Positions 1 to 11,313 of a stretch of 64,000 nucleotides of DNA are shown piece after piece; within the stretch, counting starts at the first letter, position 1, and each line of letters opens with the position of its first letter. Both the position numbers and the translations under genes were made by a program. The DNA is from Diplolepis rosae. Lineage: Eukaryota > Arthropoda > Insecta > Hymenoptera > Diplolepididae. The stretch spans positions 248,001 through 312,000 of the forward strand of contig JAPYXD010000734.1 in NCBI GenBank assembly GCA_030998225.1, in the 5' to 3' direction. The notes beneath the pieces were generated by a model. It searched no databases, had not been told where the DNA came from, and saw only the letters and a list, made by a program, of their open reading frames with translations.

Positions 1-803
1 AACAATAAAACTTTTTGTTTAACATACGAAAATGCGGATACGATTTTTCGGTTTTTGACATAATTCACTTTTTTAGGTTCGACACTAGACAATATGCAAA
101 AATTGCAGAATATGTGAATATTTTCACTTCTCGTGAAGCTAAAAACTGTTATTCTGGTATTTGACATCTCTGATAATACACATTTCAATATAGCATGAAG
201 AGATGAAACCGAACAATATAACTTCGTACTTAACCTACGAAAGTGTAAATACGAGTTTTCAGTTTATTAAGCAAGCACGTTTCAAGGTTCGAAACTAAAC
301 ATTACTCAAACATTGCTTAGTATGTTATCTTTTTTACTACTCGTGATGCTAAAAACAGTTATTCGCATATTTGATATTTTAGATGATTAACGATTCAATA
401 TAGAAAAAAACGAAGACAGCGAACAATAAAACTTTTTATTTAACATACGAAAATGTGGATACGATTTTTAGGTATTTGACATAATTCACTTTTTTAGGAT
501 CGACACTAGATAATATGCAAACATTGCAGAATATGTGAATATTTTTACTTCTCGCGAAGCTAAAAACTGTTATTCTCATATTTGGCAACTTCGATAATAC
601 ACAATTCAATATAGCATGAAAAGATGAAACCGAACAATACTACTTCGTGCTTAACCTACAAAAGTGTAAATACGATTTTTAAGATTATTAAGCATGCACG
701 TTTCAAGGTTCGAAACTAAAAATTACTCAAACATTGCGTACCATGTGATCATTTTTACTTCTCGTGATGCTAAAAACAGTTATTAGAATATTTGATATTT
801 TGA
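1..803 (-). repeat. Satellite segment 1, minus orientation
   Basis: The monomers read in reverse complement (AACATACGAAAATGCGGATACG instead of the plus-strand form). The segment continues leftwards out of the window. It closely resembles the right parts of the two later minus segments ending at 10503 and 13731, including the rare motif GATGATTAACGATTCAAT with an adjacent A-tract near 0.41, 10.1 and 13.3 kb. It is therefore probably the right end of a third copy of the same inverted block. Confidence 0.93.
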
Positions 804-806
804 TAC
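802..806. other. Inversion junction J1 (type I, minus to plus)
   Basis: Minus-orientation sequence GCATATTTGATATTTT-like (here AGAATATTTGATATTTT) meets plus-orientation CAAAAGTGAATTATG. About 2 bp (TA) fit both sides. The same join recurs at 10502-10506 and 13730-13734, so it is a copied scar and not an independent event. Confidence 0.9.
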
Positions 807-2479
807 AAAAGTGAATTATGTCAAAAACCTAAAAATCGTATCCCCATTTTCGTATGTTAAATAAAAAGTATTATTGTTCGCTTTCATCCTTTTATGCTAT
901 ATTGAATGGTGTATTATAAAAAATATCAAATATACGAATAACTGTTTTTAGCATCACGAGAAGTAAAAATGTTCACATACTACGCAATGTTTGAGTTATG
1001 TTTAGTTTCGAACCTTGAAACGTGAAAGCTTCTTAAACTGAAAAATCGTATTTACACTTTCGTAGGTCAAGTACGAAGTTATATTGTTCGGTTTCATTTC
1101 TTCATGCTATATTGAAATTTTTTATTATCAGAGATGTCAAATACCAGAATAACAGTTTTTAGCTTCACGAGAACTGAAAATATTCACATATTCTGCAATT
1201 TTTGCATATTGTCTAGTGTCGAACCTTAAAATGTGATTTATGTCAAAAACCTAAAAATCGTATCTGCATTTTCGTATGTTAAACAAAAAGTTTTATTGTT
1301 CGCTTTCATATTTATATGCTATATTGAATAGTGTATTATCTAAAATTTCGAATATTCGAATTACTGTTTTTAGAATCACGAGAATTAAAAATGATCACAT
1401 ACTTAGCAATGTTTGAGTAATGTTTAGTTTCGAACCTTGAAACGTGAATTCTTAATAAACTGAAAAATCGTATTTACACTTTCGTAGGTCAAGTACGAAG
1501 TTATATTGTTCGGTTTCATTTCTTCATGCTATATTGAAATTTTTTATTATCAGAGATGTCAAATACCAGAATAACAGTTTTTAGCTTCACGAGAACTGAA
1601 AATATTCACATATTCTGCAATGTTTGCATATTGTCTAGTGTCGAACCTAAAAAAGTGAATTATGTCAAAATCCTAAAAATCGTTTCCGCATTTTCATGTG
1701 TTAATTAAAAAGTTTTATTGTTCGCTTTCATCCTTTTATGCTATATTGAAAAATATCAAATACCAGAATAACTGTTATTAGCATCACGAGACGTAAAAAT
1801 GTTCACATACTACGCTATGTTTGTTATTGTCTAGTGTCGAACCTAAAAAAGTGAATTATGTCAAAAACCTAAAAATCGTCTCCGCATTTTCGTATGTTAA
1901 ATAAAAAGTTTTATTGTTCGCTTTCATCCTTTTATGCTATATTGAATGTGTATTATCAGAGATGTCAAATACCAGAATAACAGTTTTTAGCTTCGCGAGA
2001 AGTAAAAATATTCACATATTCTGCAATGTTTGCATATTGTCTAGTGTCGAACCTAAAAAAGTGAATTATGTCAAAAACCTATAAATCGTATCCGCATTTT
2101 CGTATGTTAAATAAAAAGTTTTATTGTTCGCTTTCATACTTTTATGCTATATTGAATCGTGTATTATCAAAAATATCAAATATGCGAATAACTGTTTTTA
2201 GCATCACGAGAAGTAAAAATATCACATACTACGCTATGTTTGTTATTGTCTAGTGTCGAACCTAAAAAAGTGAATTATGTCAAAAACCTAAAAATCGTCT
2301 CCGCATTTTCGTATGTTAAACAAAAAGTTTTATTGTTCGCTTTCATATTTTTATGCTATATTGAATAGTGTATTATCTAAAATATCGAATATGCGAAATA
2401 CTGTTTTTAGAATCACGAGAAGTAAAAATATCAGATACTAAGCAATGTTTGAGTAATGTTTAGTTTCGAACCTTGAAAC
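804..2479 (+). repeat. Satellite, plus orientation, mixed A/B monomers
   Basis: A and B monomers are interspersed with several shortened A copies. Near 1.69-1.76 kb a variant carries CATGTGTTAATTAAAAAG followed by a truncated TATTGAAAAATATCAAAT. The same module recurs at 11.15 (partly), 14.6, 16.4, 45.7 and 57.4 kb. The stretch up to about 2.0 kb matches 13.73-14.93 kb at an offset of about 12,927. It is the outgoing arm of the first inversion-containing block. No gene is present. Confidence 0.9.
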
Positions 2480-3531
2480 GTGCATGCTTAATAAACTGAA
2501 AACTCGTATTTACACTTTCGTAGGTTAAGCACGAAGTAATATTGTTTGGTTTCATCTCTTCAAGCTATATTGTATCCTGTATTATCGAAGATGTCAAATA
2601 CCAGAATAACAGTTTTTAGCTTCACTAGAAGTGAAAATATTCACATATTATACAATGTTTGCATATATTCTAGTGTCGAACCTACAAAAGTGAATTATGT
2701 CAAAAACCTAAAAATCGTCTCCGCATTTTCGTATGTTAAATAAAACGTTTTATTGTTCGCTTTCATCCTTTTATGCTTTATTGAATGGTGTATTATCAAA
2801 AATATCAAATATGCGAATAACTGTTTTTAGCATCACGAGAAGTGAAAATATTCACATATTATGCAATTTTTGCATATTTTCTAGTGTCGAACCTACAAAA
2901 GTGAATTATGTCAAAAACCTCAAAATCGTATCCGCATTTTCGTATGCTAAACAAAAAGTTTTATTGTTCGCTTTCATCCTTTTATGCTATATTGAATCGT
3001 GTATCATCTAAAATATCAAATACCAGAATAACAGTTTTTGACTTCACGAGAAGTGAAAATATTCACATATTATGCAATGTTTGCATATTTTCTAGTGTCA
3101 AACCTACAAAAGTGAATTATGTCAAAAACCTAAAAATCGTATCCGCATTTTAGTATGTTAAATAAAAAGTTTTATTGTTCGCTTTCATCCTTTTATGCTA
3201 TATTGAATGGTGTATTATCAAAAATATCAAATATGCGAATAACTGTTTTTAGCATCACGAGAAATAAAAATGTTCACATACTACGCTATGTTTGTTATTG
3301 TCTAGTGTCGAACCTAAAAAAGTGAATTATGTCAAAAACCTAAAAATCTTCTCCGCATTTTCGTATGTTAAACAAAAAGTTTTATTGTTCGCTTTCATAT
3401 TTTTATGCTATATTGACTAGTGTATTATCTAAAATATCGAATATGCGAAATACTGTTTTTAGAATCACGAGAAGTAAAAATATCAGATACTAAGCAATGT
3501 TTGAGTAATGTTTAGTTTCGAACCTTGAAAC
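2480..3531 (+). repeat. Pentameric unit B-A-A-A-A, copy 1 (1052 bp)
   Basis: One B monomer at 2480 is followed by four A monomers at 2690, 2901, 3112 and 3322. The next B starts at 3532. The A copies carry the subfamily tail CGAACCTACAAAA and TATTTTCTAGTGTC. This unit is immediately repeated by the next 1054 bp. A homotypic run of four A monomers differs from the strict A/B alternation seen at the right end, so this is a different higher-order architecture. Confidence 0.88.
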
Positions 3532-4585
3532 GTGCATGCTTAATAAACTGAAAACTCGTATTTACACTTTCGTAGGTTAAGCACGAAGTAATATTGTTTG
3601 GTTTCATCTCTTCAAGCTATATTGTATCCTGTATTATCGAAGATGTCAAATACTAGAATAACAGTTTTTAGATTCACGAGAAGTGAATATATTCACATAT
3701 TATGCAATGTTTGCATATTTTCTAGTGTCGAACCTACAAAAGTGAATTATGTCAAAAACCTAAAAATCGTCTCCGCATTTTCGTATGTTAAATAAAACGT
3801 TTTATTGTTCGCTTTCATCCTTTTATGCTTTATTGAATGGTGTATTATCCTAAATATCAAATATGCGAATAACTGTTTTTAGCATCACGAGAAGTGAAAA
3901 TATTCACATATTATGCAATTTTTGCATATTTTCTAGTGTCGAACCTACAAAAGTGAATTATGTCAAAAACCTCAAAATCGTATCCGCATTTTCGTATGCT
4001 AAACAAAAAGTTTTATTGTTCGCTTTCATCCTTTTATGCTATATTGAATCGTGTATTATCAAAAATATCAAATACCAGAATAACAGTTTTTGACTTCACG
4101 AGAAGTGAAAATATTCACATATTATGCAATGTTTGCATATTTTCTAGTGTCAAACCTACAAAAGTGAATTATGTCAAAAACCTAAAAATCGTATCCGCAT
4201 TTTCGTATGTTAAATAAAAAGTTTTATTGTTCGCTTTCAATCTTTTATGCTATATTGAATGGTGTATTATCAAAAATATCAAATACCAGAATAACTATTT
4301 TTAGCATCACGAGAAGTAAAAATGTTCACATACGACGCTATGTTTGCATATTGTCTAGTGTCGAACCTAAAAAAGTGAATTATGTCAAAAACCTATAAAT
4401 CGTATCCGCATTTTCGTATGTTAAATAAAAAGTTTTATTGTTCGCTTTCATACTTTTATGCTATATTGAATAGTGTATTATCTAAAATATCGAATATGCG
4501 AATAACTGTTTTTAGAATCACGAGAAGTAAAAATGATCACATACTAAGCAATGTTTGAGTAATGTTTAGTTTCGAACCTTGAAAC
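3532..4585 (+). repeat. Pentameric unit B-A-A-A-A, copy 2
   Basis: Starts at 3532 (B), 3742, 3953, 4164 and 4375 (A), with the next B at 4586. It matches the preceding unit base for base over long stretches at an offset of 1052. Related A-runs occur at 21.1-22.0 kb (offset about 17,552), 39.3-40.77 kb (offset about 36,185 in its right half) and 44.84-45.78 kb, so the module was dispersed within the array after forming. Confidence 0.87.
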
Positions 4586-5076
4586 GTGCATGCTTAATAA
4601 ACTGAAAACTCGTATTTACACTTTCGTAGGTTAAGCACGAAGTAATATTGTTTGGTTTCATCTCTTCAAGCTATATTGTATCCTGTATTATCGAAGATGT
4701 CAAATACCAGAATAACAGTTTTTAGCTTCACTAGAAGTGAAAATATTCACATATTCTGCAATGTTTGCATATTGTCTAGTGTCGAACCTAAAAAAGTGAA
4801 TTATGTCAAAAACCTAAAAATCGTATCAGCATTTTCGTATGTTAAACAAAAAGTTTTATTGTTCGCTGTCTTCGTTTTTTTTTGTATCGTGTATTATCAA
4901 AAATATCAAATATGCGAATAACTGTTCTTAGCATCACGAGAAGTAAAAATGATCACATGCTACGCAATGTTTGAGTAATGTTTAGTTTCGAACCTTGAAA
5001 CGTAAATTCTTAATAAACTGAAAAATCGTATTTACACTTTCGCAGGTCAAGTACGAAGTTATATTGTTCGGTTTCA

Positions 5077-5467
5077 TCTCTTCATCGTGATCTCTTCATC
5101 CGAGATGTCAAATACCAGAATAACAGTTTTTAGCTTCACGAGAAGTGAAAATATTCACATATTCTGCAATGTTTGCATATTGTCTAGTGTGGAACATAAA
5201 AAAATGACATATGTCAAAAACCTAAAATTCGTATCCGCATTTTCTTATGTTAAACAAAAAGTTTTATTGTTCGCTTTCATCCTTTTATGCTATATTGAAT
5301 AGTGTATTATCTAAAATTTCGAATATACAAATAAACTGTTTTTAGCATCACGAGAAGTGAAAATATTTACATATTATGCAATTTTTGCATATTGTCTAGT
5401 GTCGAACCTAAAAAAGTGAATTATGTCAAAAACCGAAAAATCGAGTTTAAAAAGAGAGAAAAAATAC
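5077..5467 (+). repeat. Composite variant block (TCTCTTCATC duplication + truncated monomer), copy 1
   Basis: It opens with a directly repeated TCTCTTCATC separated by GTGA, followed by CGAGATG. This replaces the usual CTATATTGAAT-bearing segment. It then carries the palindrome TGACATATGTCA and closes with a truncated A monomer in which GAGTTTAAAAAGAGAG replaces roughly 120 bp of normal monomer. The two markers start 366 bp apart. The same pair occurs eight times in the window at 366-368 bp. Confidence 0.9.
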
Positions 5468-7442
5468 GAGAAGTATATACATAACTACGCAAAGTTTGAG
5501 TAATGTTTAGTTTCGATGCTTGAAACGTTTTGATGCTTAGTAAACTGAAAAATCGTATTTACACTTTCGTAGGTTAAGCACGAAGTAATATTGTTCGGTT
5601 TTTCCTTTTCATGCTATACTGAATTGTGTATTATCGAAGTTGCCAAATATGCGAATAACTGTTTTTAGCATCACGAAAAGTAAAAATGATCACATACTAC
5701 GCAATGTTTGAGTAATGTTTAGTTTCGAACCTTGAAACGTGCATGCTTAATAAACTGAAAACTCGTATTTAAACTTTCGTAAGTTAAGCACGAAGTTATA
5801 TTGTTCGGTTTCATCTCTTCAAGCTATATTGTATCCTGTATTATCGAAGATGTCAAATACTAGAATAACAGTTTTTAGAATCACGAGAAGTAAAAATATC
5901 ATATACTACGCAACGTTTGAGTAATTTTTAGTTTCGAACCTTGAAACGTGCATGCTTAATAAACTGAAAAATCGTATTTACACTTTCGTAGGTCAAGTAC
6001 GAAGTTATATTGTTCGGTTTCATCTCTTCAAGCTATATTGTATCCTTTATTATCGAAGATGTCAAATACCAGAATAACAGTTTTTAGCATCACGAGAATT
6101 GAAAATATTCACATATTCTGCAATGTTTGCATATTATCTAGTGTCGAACCTAAAAAAGTGAATTATGTCAAAAGCATAAAAATCGTATCCACATTTTCGT
6201 ATGTTAAATAAAAAGTTTTATTGTTCGCTGTCTTCGTTTTTTTCCGTATTGAATCGTTAATCATCTAAAATATCAAATATGCGAATAACTGTTTTTAGCA
6301 TCACGAGACGTAAAAATGTTCACATACTACGCTATGTTTGTTATTGTCTAGTGTCGAACCTAAAAAAGTGAATTCTGGCAAAAACCTAAAAATCGTCTCC
6401 GCATTTTCGAATGTTAAATAAAAAGTTTTATTGTTCGCTTTCATCTTTTTATGCTATATTGAATGGTGTATTATCAAAAATATCAAATATACGAATAAGT
6501 GTTTTTAGCATCACGAGAAGTAAAAATGTTCACATGCTACGCAATGTTTGAGTAATGTTTAGTTTCGAACCTTGAAACGTAAATTCTTAATAAACTGAAA
6601 AATCGTATTTACACTTTCGTAGGTCAAGTACGAAATTATATTGTAAATGTGTATTATCAGAGATGTCAATTACCAGAATAACAGTTTTTAGCTTCACGAG
6701 AAGTGATAATATTCACATATTCTGCAATGTTTGCATATTGTCTAGTGTCGAACCTAAAAAAGTGAATTATGTCAAAAACCTAAAAATCGTATCACCTTTT
6801 TTGTATGTTAAACAAAAAGTTTTATTGTTCGCTGTCTTCGTTTTTTTTTGTATCGTGTATTATCAAAAATATCAAATATGCGAATAACTGTTTTTAGCAT
6901 CACGAGAAGTAAAAATGATCACATGCTACTCAATGTTTGAGTAATTTTTAGTTTCGAACCTTGCAACGTGCATGCTTAAAAAACTGAAAAATCATATTTA
7001 AACTTCCGTAGGTTAAGCACGAAGTAGAACTGTTCGGTTTCTCCTTTTCATGCTATATTGAATTGTGTATTATCGAAGTTGCCAAATATGAGAATAACAG
7101 TTTTTAGCTTCGCGAGAAGTAAAAATATTCACATATTCTACAATGTTTTCATATTATCTAGTGTCGAACCTAAATAAGTGGATTATGTCAAAAGCATAAA
7201 AATCGTATCCACATTTTCGTATGTTAAATTTCTTCGTTTTTTTCTGTATTGAATCGTTAATCATCTAAAATATCAAATATGCAAATAACTGTTTTTAGCA
7301 TCACGAGAAGTAAAAATGTTCACATGCTACGCAATGTTTGAGTAATGTTTAGTTTCGAACCTTGAAACGTAAATTCTTAATAAACTGAAAAATCGTATTT
7401 ACACTTTCGCAGGTCAAGTACGAAGTTATATTGTTCGGTTTC

Positions 7443-7835
7443 ATCTCTTCATCGTGATCTCTTCATCCGAGATGTCAAATACCAGAATAACAGTTTTTAG
7501 CTTCACGAGAAGTGAAAATATTCACATATTCTGCAATGTTTGCATATTGTCTAGTGTGGAACATAAAAAAATGACATATGTCAAAAAACCTAAAATTCGT
7601 ATCCGCATTTTCGTATGTTAAACAAAAAGTTTTATTGTTCGCTTTCATCCTTTTATGCTATATTGAATAGTGTATTATCTAAAATTTCGAATATACAAAT
7701 AAACTGTTTTTAGCATCACGAGAAGTGAAAATATTTACATATTATGCAATTTTTGCATATTGTCTAGTGTCGAACCTAAAAAAGTGAATTATGTCAAAAA
7801 CCGAAAAATCGAGTTTAAAAAGAGAGAAAAAATAC
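7443..7835 (+). repeat. Composite variant block, copy 2
   Basis: The markers start 368 bp apart. One extra A in the run before CCTAAAATTCG accounts for part of the length difference and is shared with the block at 30252. The truncated monomer here measures about 117 bp between the monomer starts at 7784 and 7901. Confidence 0.9.
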
Positions 7836-8268
7836 GAGAAGTAAAAATGATCACATAACTACGCAAAGTTTGAGTAATGTTTAGTTTCGATCCTTGAAAC
7901 GTGCATGCATAATAAACTGAAAACTCGTATTTACACTTTCGTAGGTTAAGCACGAAGAAATATTGTTCGGTTTCTCCTTTTCATGCTATATTGAATTGTC
8001 TATTATCGAAGTTGCCAAATATGCGAATAACTGTTTTTAGCATCACGAAAAGTAAAAATGATCACATACTACGCAATGTTTGAGTAATGTTTAGTTTCGA
8101 ACCTTGAGACGTGAATGCTTAATAAACTGAAAAATCGTATTTACAATTTCGTAGGTCAAGTACGAAGTTATATTGTTCGGTTTCATGCTATATTGAATAG
8201 TGTATTATCAAAAATATCAAATACCAGAATAACTGTTTTTAGCATCACGAGAAGTAAAAATGTTCACA

Positions 8269-8272
8269 TACT
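8269..8272. other. Inversion junction J2 (type III, plus to minus)
   Basis: Plus-strand AATGTTCACATACT of a B-type tail runs into minus-orientation TGACATACGAAAGTG. The four bases TACT fit both parents, a microhomology. The same join is found at 11310-11313. Confidence 0.9.
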
Positions 8273-10503
8273 TGACATACGAAAGTGTAAATACGATTTT
8301 TCAGTTTATTAAGCATTCACGTTTCAAGGTTCGAAACTAAACATTACTCAAACATTGCGTAGTATGTGAACATTTTTACTACTCGTGATGCTAAAAACAG
8401 CTATTCTGGTATTTGACATCTTCGATAATACACGATTCAATATAGCATAAAAGGTTAAAAGCGAACAATAAAACTTTTTGTTTAGCATACGAAAATGCGG
8501 ATACGATTTTTATGTTTTTGACATAATTCACTTTTTAAGGTTCGACACTAGACAATATGCAAACATTGCAGAATATGTGAATATTTTCACCTCTCGTGAA
8601 GCTAAAAAATGTTATTCTGGTATTTGACATCTCTGATAATACACGATTCAATATAGCATGAAGAGATGAAACCGAAATATATAACTTCGTACTTGACTTA
8701 CGAAAGTGTAAATACGATTTTTCAGTTTATTAAGCATTCACGTTTCAAGGTCCGAAACTAAACATTACTCGAACATTGCGTAGTATGTGATCATTTTTAC
8801 TTCTCGTGATGCTAAAAACAGTTATTAGCATATTTGATATTTTAGATAATACACGATTCAATATAGCATAAAATGATGAAAGCGAACAATAAAACTTTTT
8901 GTTTAACATACGAAAATGCGGATACGATTTTTCGGTTTTTGACATAATTCACATTTTAACATTCGACACTAGACAATATGCAAAAATTGCAGAATATGTG
9001 AATATTTTCAGTTCTCGTGAAGCTAAAAACTGTTATTCTGGTATTTGACATCTCTGATAATACACGATTCAATATAGCATGAAGAGATGAAACCGAACAA
9101 TATAACTTCGTACTAAACATACGAAAGTGTAAATACGATTTTTAAGATTATTAAGCATGCACGTTTCAAGGTTCGAAACTAAAGATTACTCAAACATTGC
9201 GTAGTATGTGATCATTTTTACTTCTCGTGATGCTAAAAACAGTTATTAGCATATTTGATATTTTTGATAATACACGATTCAATATAGCATAAAATGATGA
9301 AAGCGAACAATAAAACTTTTTGTTTAACATACGAAAATGCGGATACGATTTTTCGGTTTTTGACATAATTCACTTTTTTAGGTTCGACACTAGACAATAT
9401 GCAAAAATTGCATAATATGTGAATATTTTCACTTCTCGTGAACCTAAAAACTGTTATTCTGGTATTTGGCATCTTCGATAATACACGATTCAATATAGCT
9501 TGAAGAGATGAAACCGAACAATATAACTTCGTACTTGGCCTACGAAAGTGTAAATACGATTTTTCAGTTTATTAAGCATTCACGTCTCAAGGTTCAAGGT
9601 ATGTGAACATTTTTACTTCTCGTGATGCTAAAAACAGTTATTCGTATATTTGATATTTTTGATAATACACCATTCAATATAGCATAAAAGTATGAAAGCG
9701 AACAATAAAACTTTTTGTTTAACATACGAAAATGCGGATACGATTTTTCGGTTTTTGACATAATTCACTTTTTTAGGTTCGACACTAGACAATATGCAAA
9801 AATTGCAGAATATGTGAATATTTTCAGTTCTCGTGAAGCTAAAAACTGTTATTCTGGTATTTGACATCTCTGATAATACACGATTCAATATAGCATGAAG
9901 AGATGAAACCGAACAATATAACTTCGTGCTTAACCTACGAAAGTGTAAATACGAGTTTTCAGTTTATTAAGCAAGCACGTTTCAAGGTTCGAAACTAAAC
10001 ATTACTCAAACATTGCTTAGTATCTGATCATTTTTACTTCTCGTGATGCTAAAAACAGTTATTCGCATATTTGATATTTTAGATGATTAACGATTCAATT
10101 GAGAAATAAACGAAGACAGCGAACAATAAAACTTTTATTTAACATACGAAAATGTGGATACGATTTTTAGTTATTTGACATAATTCACTTTTTTAGGTTC
10201 GACACTAGATAATATGCAAACATTGCAGAATATGTGAATATTTTTACTTCTCGCCAAGCTAAAAACTGTTATTCTCATATTTGGCAACTTCGATAATACA
10301 CAATTCAATATAGCATGAAAAGGAGAAACCGAACAATACTACTTCGTGCTTAACCTACGAAAGTGTAAATACGATTTTTAAGATTATTAAGCATGCACGT
10401 TTCAAGGTTCGAAACTAAAAATTACTCATACATTGCGTACCATGTGATCATTTTTACTTCTCGTGATGCTAAAAGCAGTTATTCGCATATTTGATATTTT
10501 TGA
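8271..10503 (-). repeat. Satellite segment 3, minus orientation (inversion 1, copy a)
   Basis: About 2.23 kb of inverted monomers. Internal landmarks shared with 11.31-13.73 kb are AGCTATTCTGG near 8.40 kb, an AAAGGTTAAAAGCG form near 8.45 kb, and a deletion scar GGTTCAAGGTATGTG at 9591. The scar recurs at 12820, an offset of 3229. The second copy is 186 bp longer, mainly because it keeps extra monomer sequence around 12.2-12.5 kb. Confidence 0.92.
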
Positions 10504-10506
10504 TAC
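10502..10506. other. Inversion junction J3 (type I, minus to plus)
   Basis: GATATTTTTGATA of minus orientation joins CAAAAGTGAATTATG of plus orientation. It is identical in structure to 802-806 and 13730-13734 apart from one T in the T-run. Confidence 0.9.
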
Positions 10507-11311
10507 AAAAGTGAATTATGACAAAAACCTAAAAATCTTAACCGCAATATAGTATGTTAAATAAAAAGTATTATTCTTCGCTTTCTTCCTTTTATTCTAT
10601 ATTGAATGGTGTATTATAAAAAATATCAAATATACGAATAACTGTTTTTAGCATCACGAGAAGTAAAAATGTTCACATACTACGCTATGTTTGTTATTGT
10701 TTATTGTCGAACCTAAAAAATTGAATTATGTCAAAAACCTCAAAATCGTATCCGCATTTTCGTATGTTAAATAAAAAGTTTTATTGTTCGCTTTCATCCT
10801 TTTATGCTATATTGAATGGTGTATTATCAAAAATATCAAATATACGAATAACTGTTTATAGAATCACGAGAAGTAAAAATGATCACATACTAAGCAATGT
10901 TTGAGTAATGTTTAGTTTCGAGCCTTGAAACATGCATGCTTAATAAACTGAAAAATCGTATTTACACTTTCGTAGGTCAAGTACGAAGTTATATTGTTCG
11001 GTTTCATTTCTTCATGCTATATTGAAATTTTTTATTATCAGAGATGTCAAATACCAGAATAACAGTTTTTAGCTTCACGAGAACTGAAAATATTCACATA
11101 TTCTGCAATGTTTGCATATTGTCTAGTGTCGAACCTAAAAAAGTGAATTATGTCAAAATCCTAAAAATCGTATCCGCATTTTCATGTGTTAAATAAAAAC
11201 TTTTATTGTTCGCTTTCATCCTTTTATGCTATATTGAATGGTGTATTATCAAAAATATCAAATACCAGAATAACTGTTTTTAGCATCACGAGAATTAAAA
11301 ATGTTCACATA
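10504..11311 (+). repeat. Satellite segment 4, short plus island between inverted copies
   Basis: About 0.8 kb of plus-orientation monomers. Its first ~180 bp match the start of the plus arms at 806 and 13734, including TATTATAAAAAATATC. It then diverges near 10.68 kb, and about 10.98-11.16 kb again matches 1.48-1.66 kb. Substitutions near 10.53-10.6 kb (AACCGCAATATAG, TTATTCTTCGC) make this first monomer the most diverged copy of the three arms. Confidence 0.9.
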
Positions 11312-11313
11312 CT
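11310..11313. other. Inversion junction J4 (type III, plus to minus)
   Basis: ATGTTCACATACT joins minus-orientation TGACCTACGAAAG through the shared TACT, as at 8269-8272. Confidence 0.9.

Larger units (their letters stand above)
4586..8270 (+). repeat. Satellite, plus orientation, superblock with rare variants
   Basis: This stretch mixes full monomers with deletion variants that recur in the same order at 25.2-31.06 and 40.4-43.7 kb. They are a CTGTCTTCG plus T-tract form (near 4.87, 6.23 and 6.83 kb), the TCTCTTCATCGTGATC form (5077, 7443), the truncated GAGTTTAAAAAGAG form (5443, 7811), and a form where TTAAATTTCTTCG joins the two halves (7.21 kb). B-type runs with CTCCTTTTCATGC sit around 5.5-6.0 and 7.9-8.1 kb. 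Offsets to the 25-31 kb block fall from about 20,588 to 20,382 between 5.1 and 6.4 kb, about one monomer of length difference. Confidence 0.88.
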
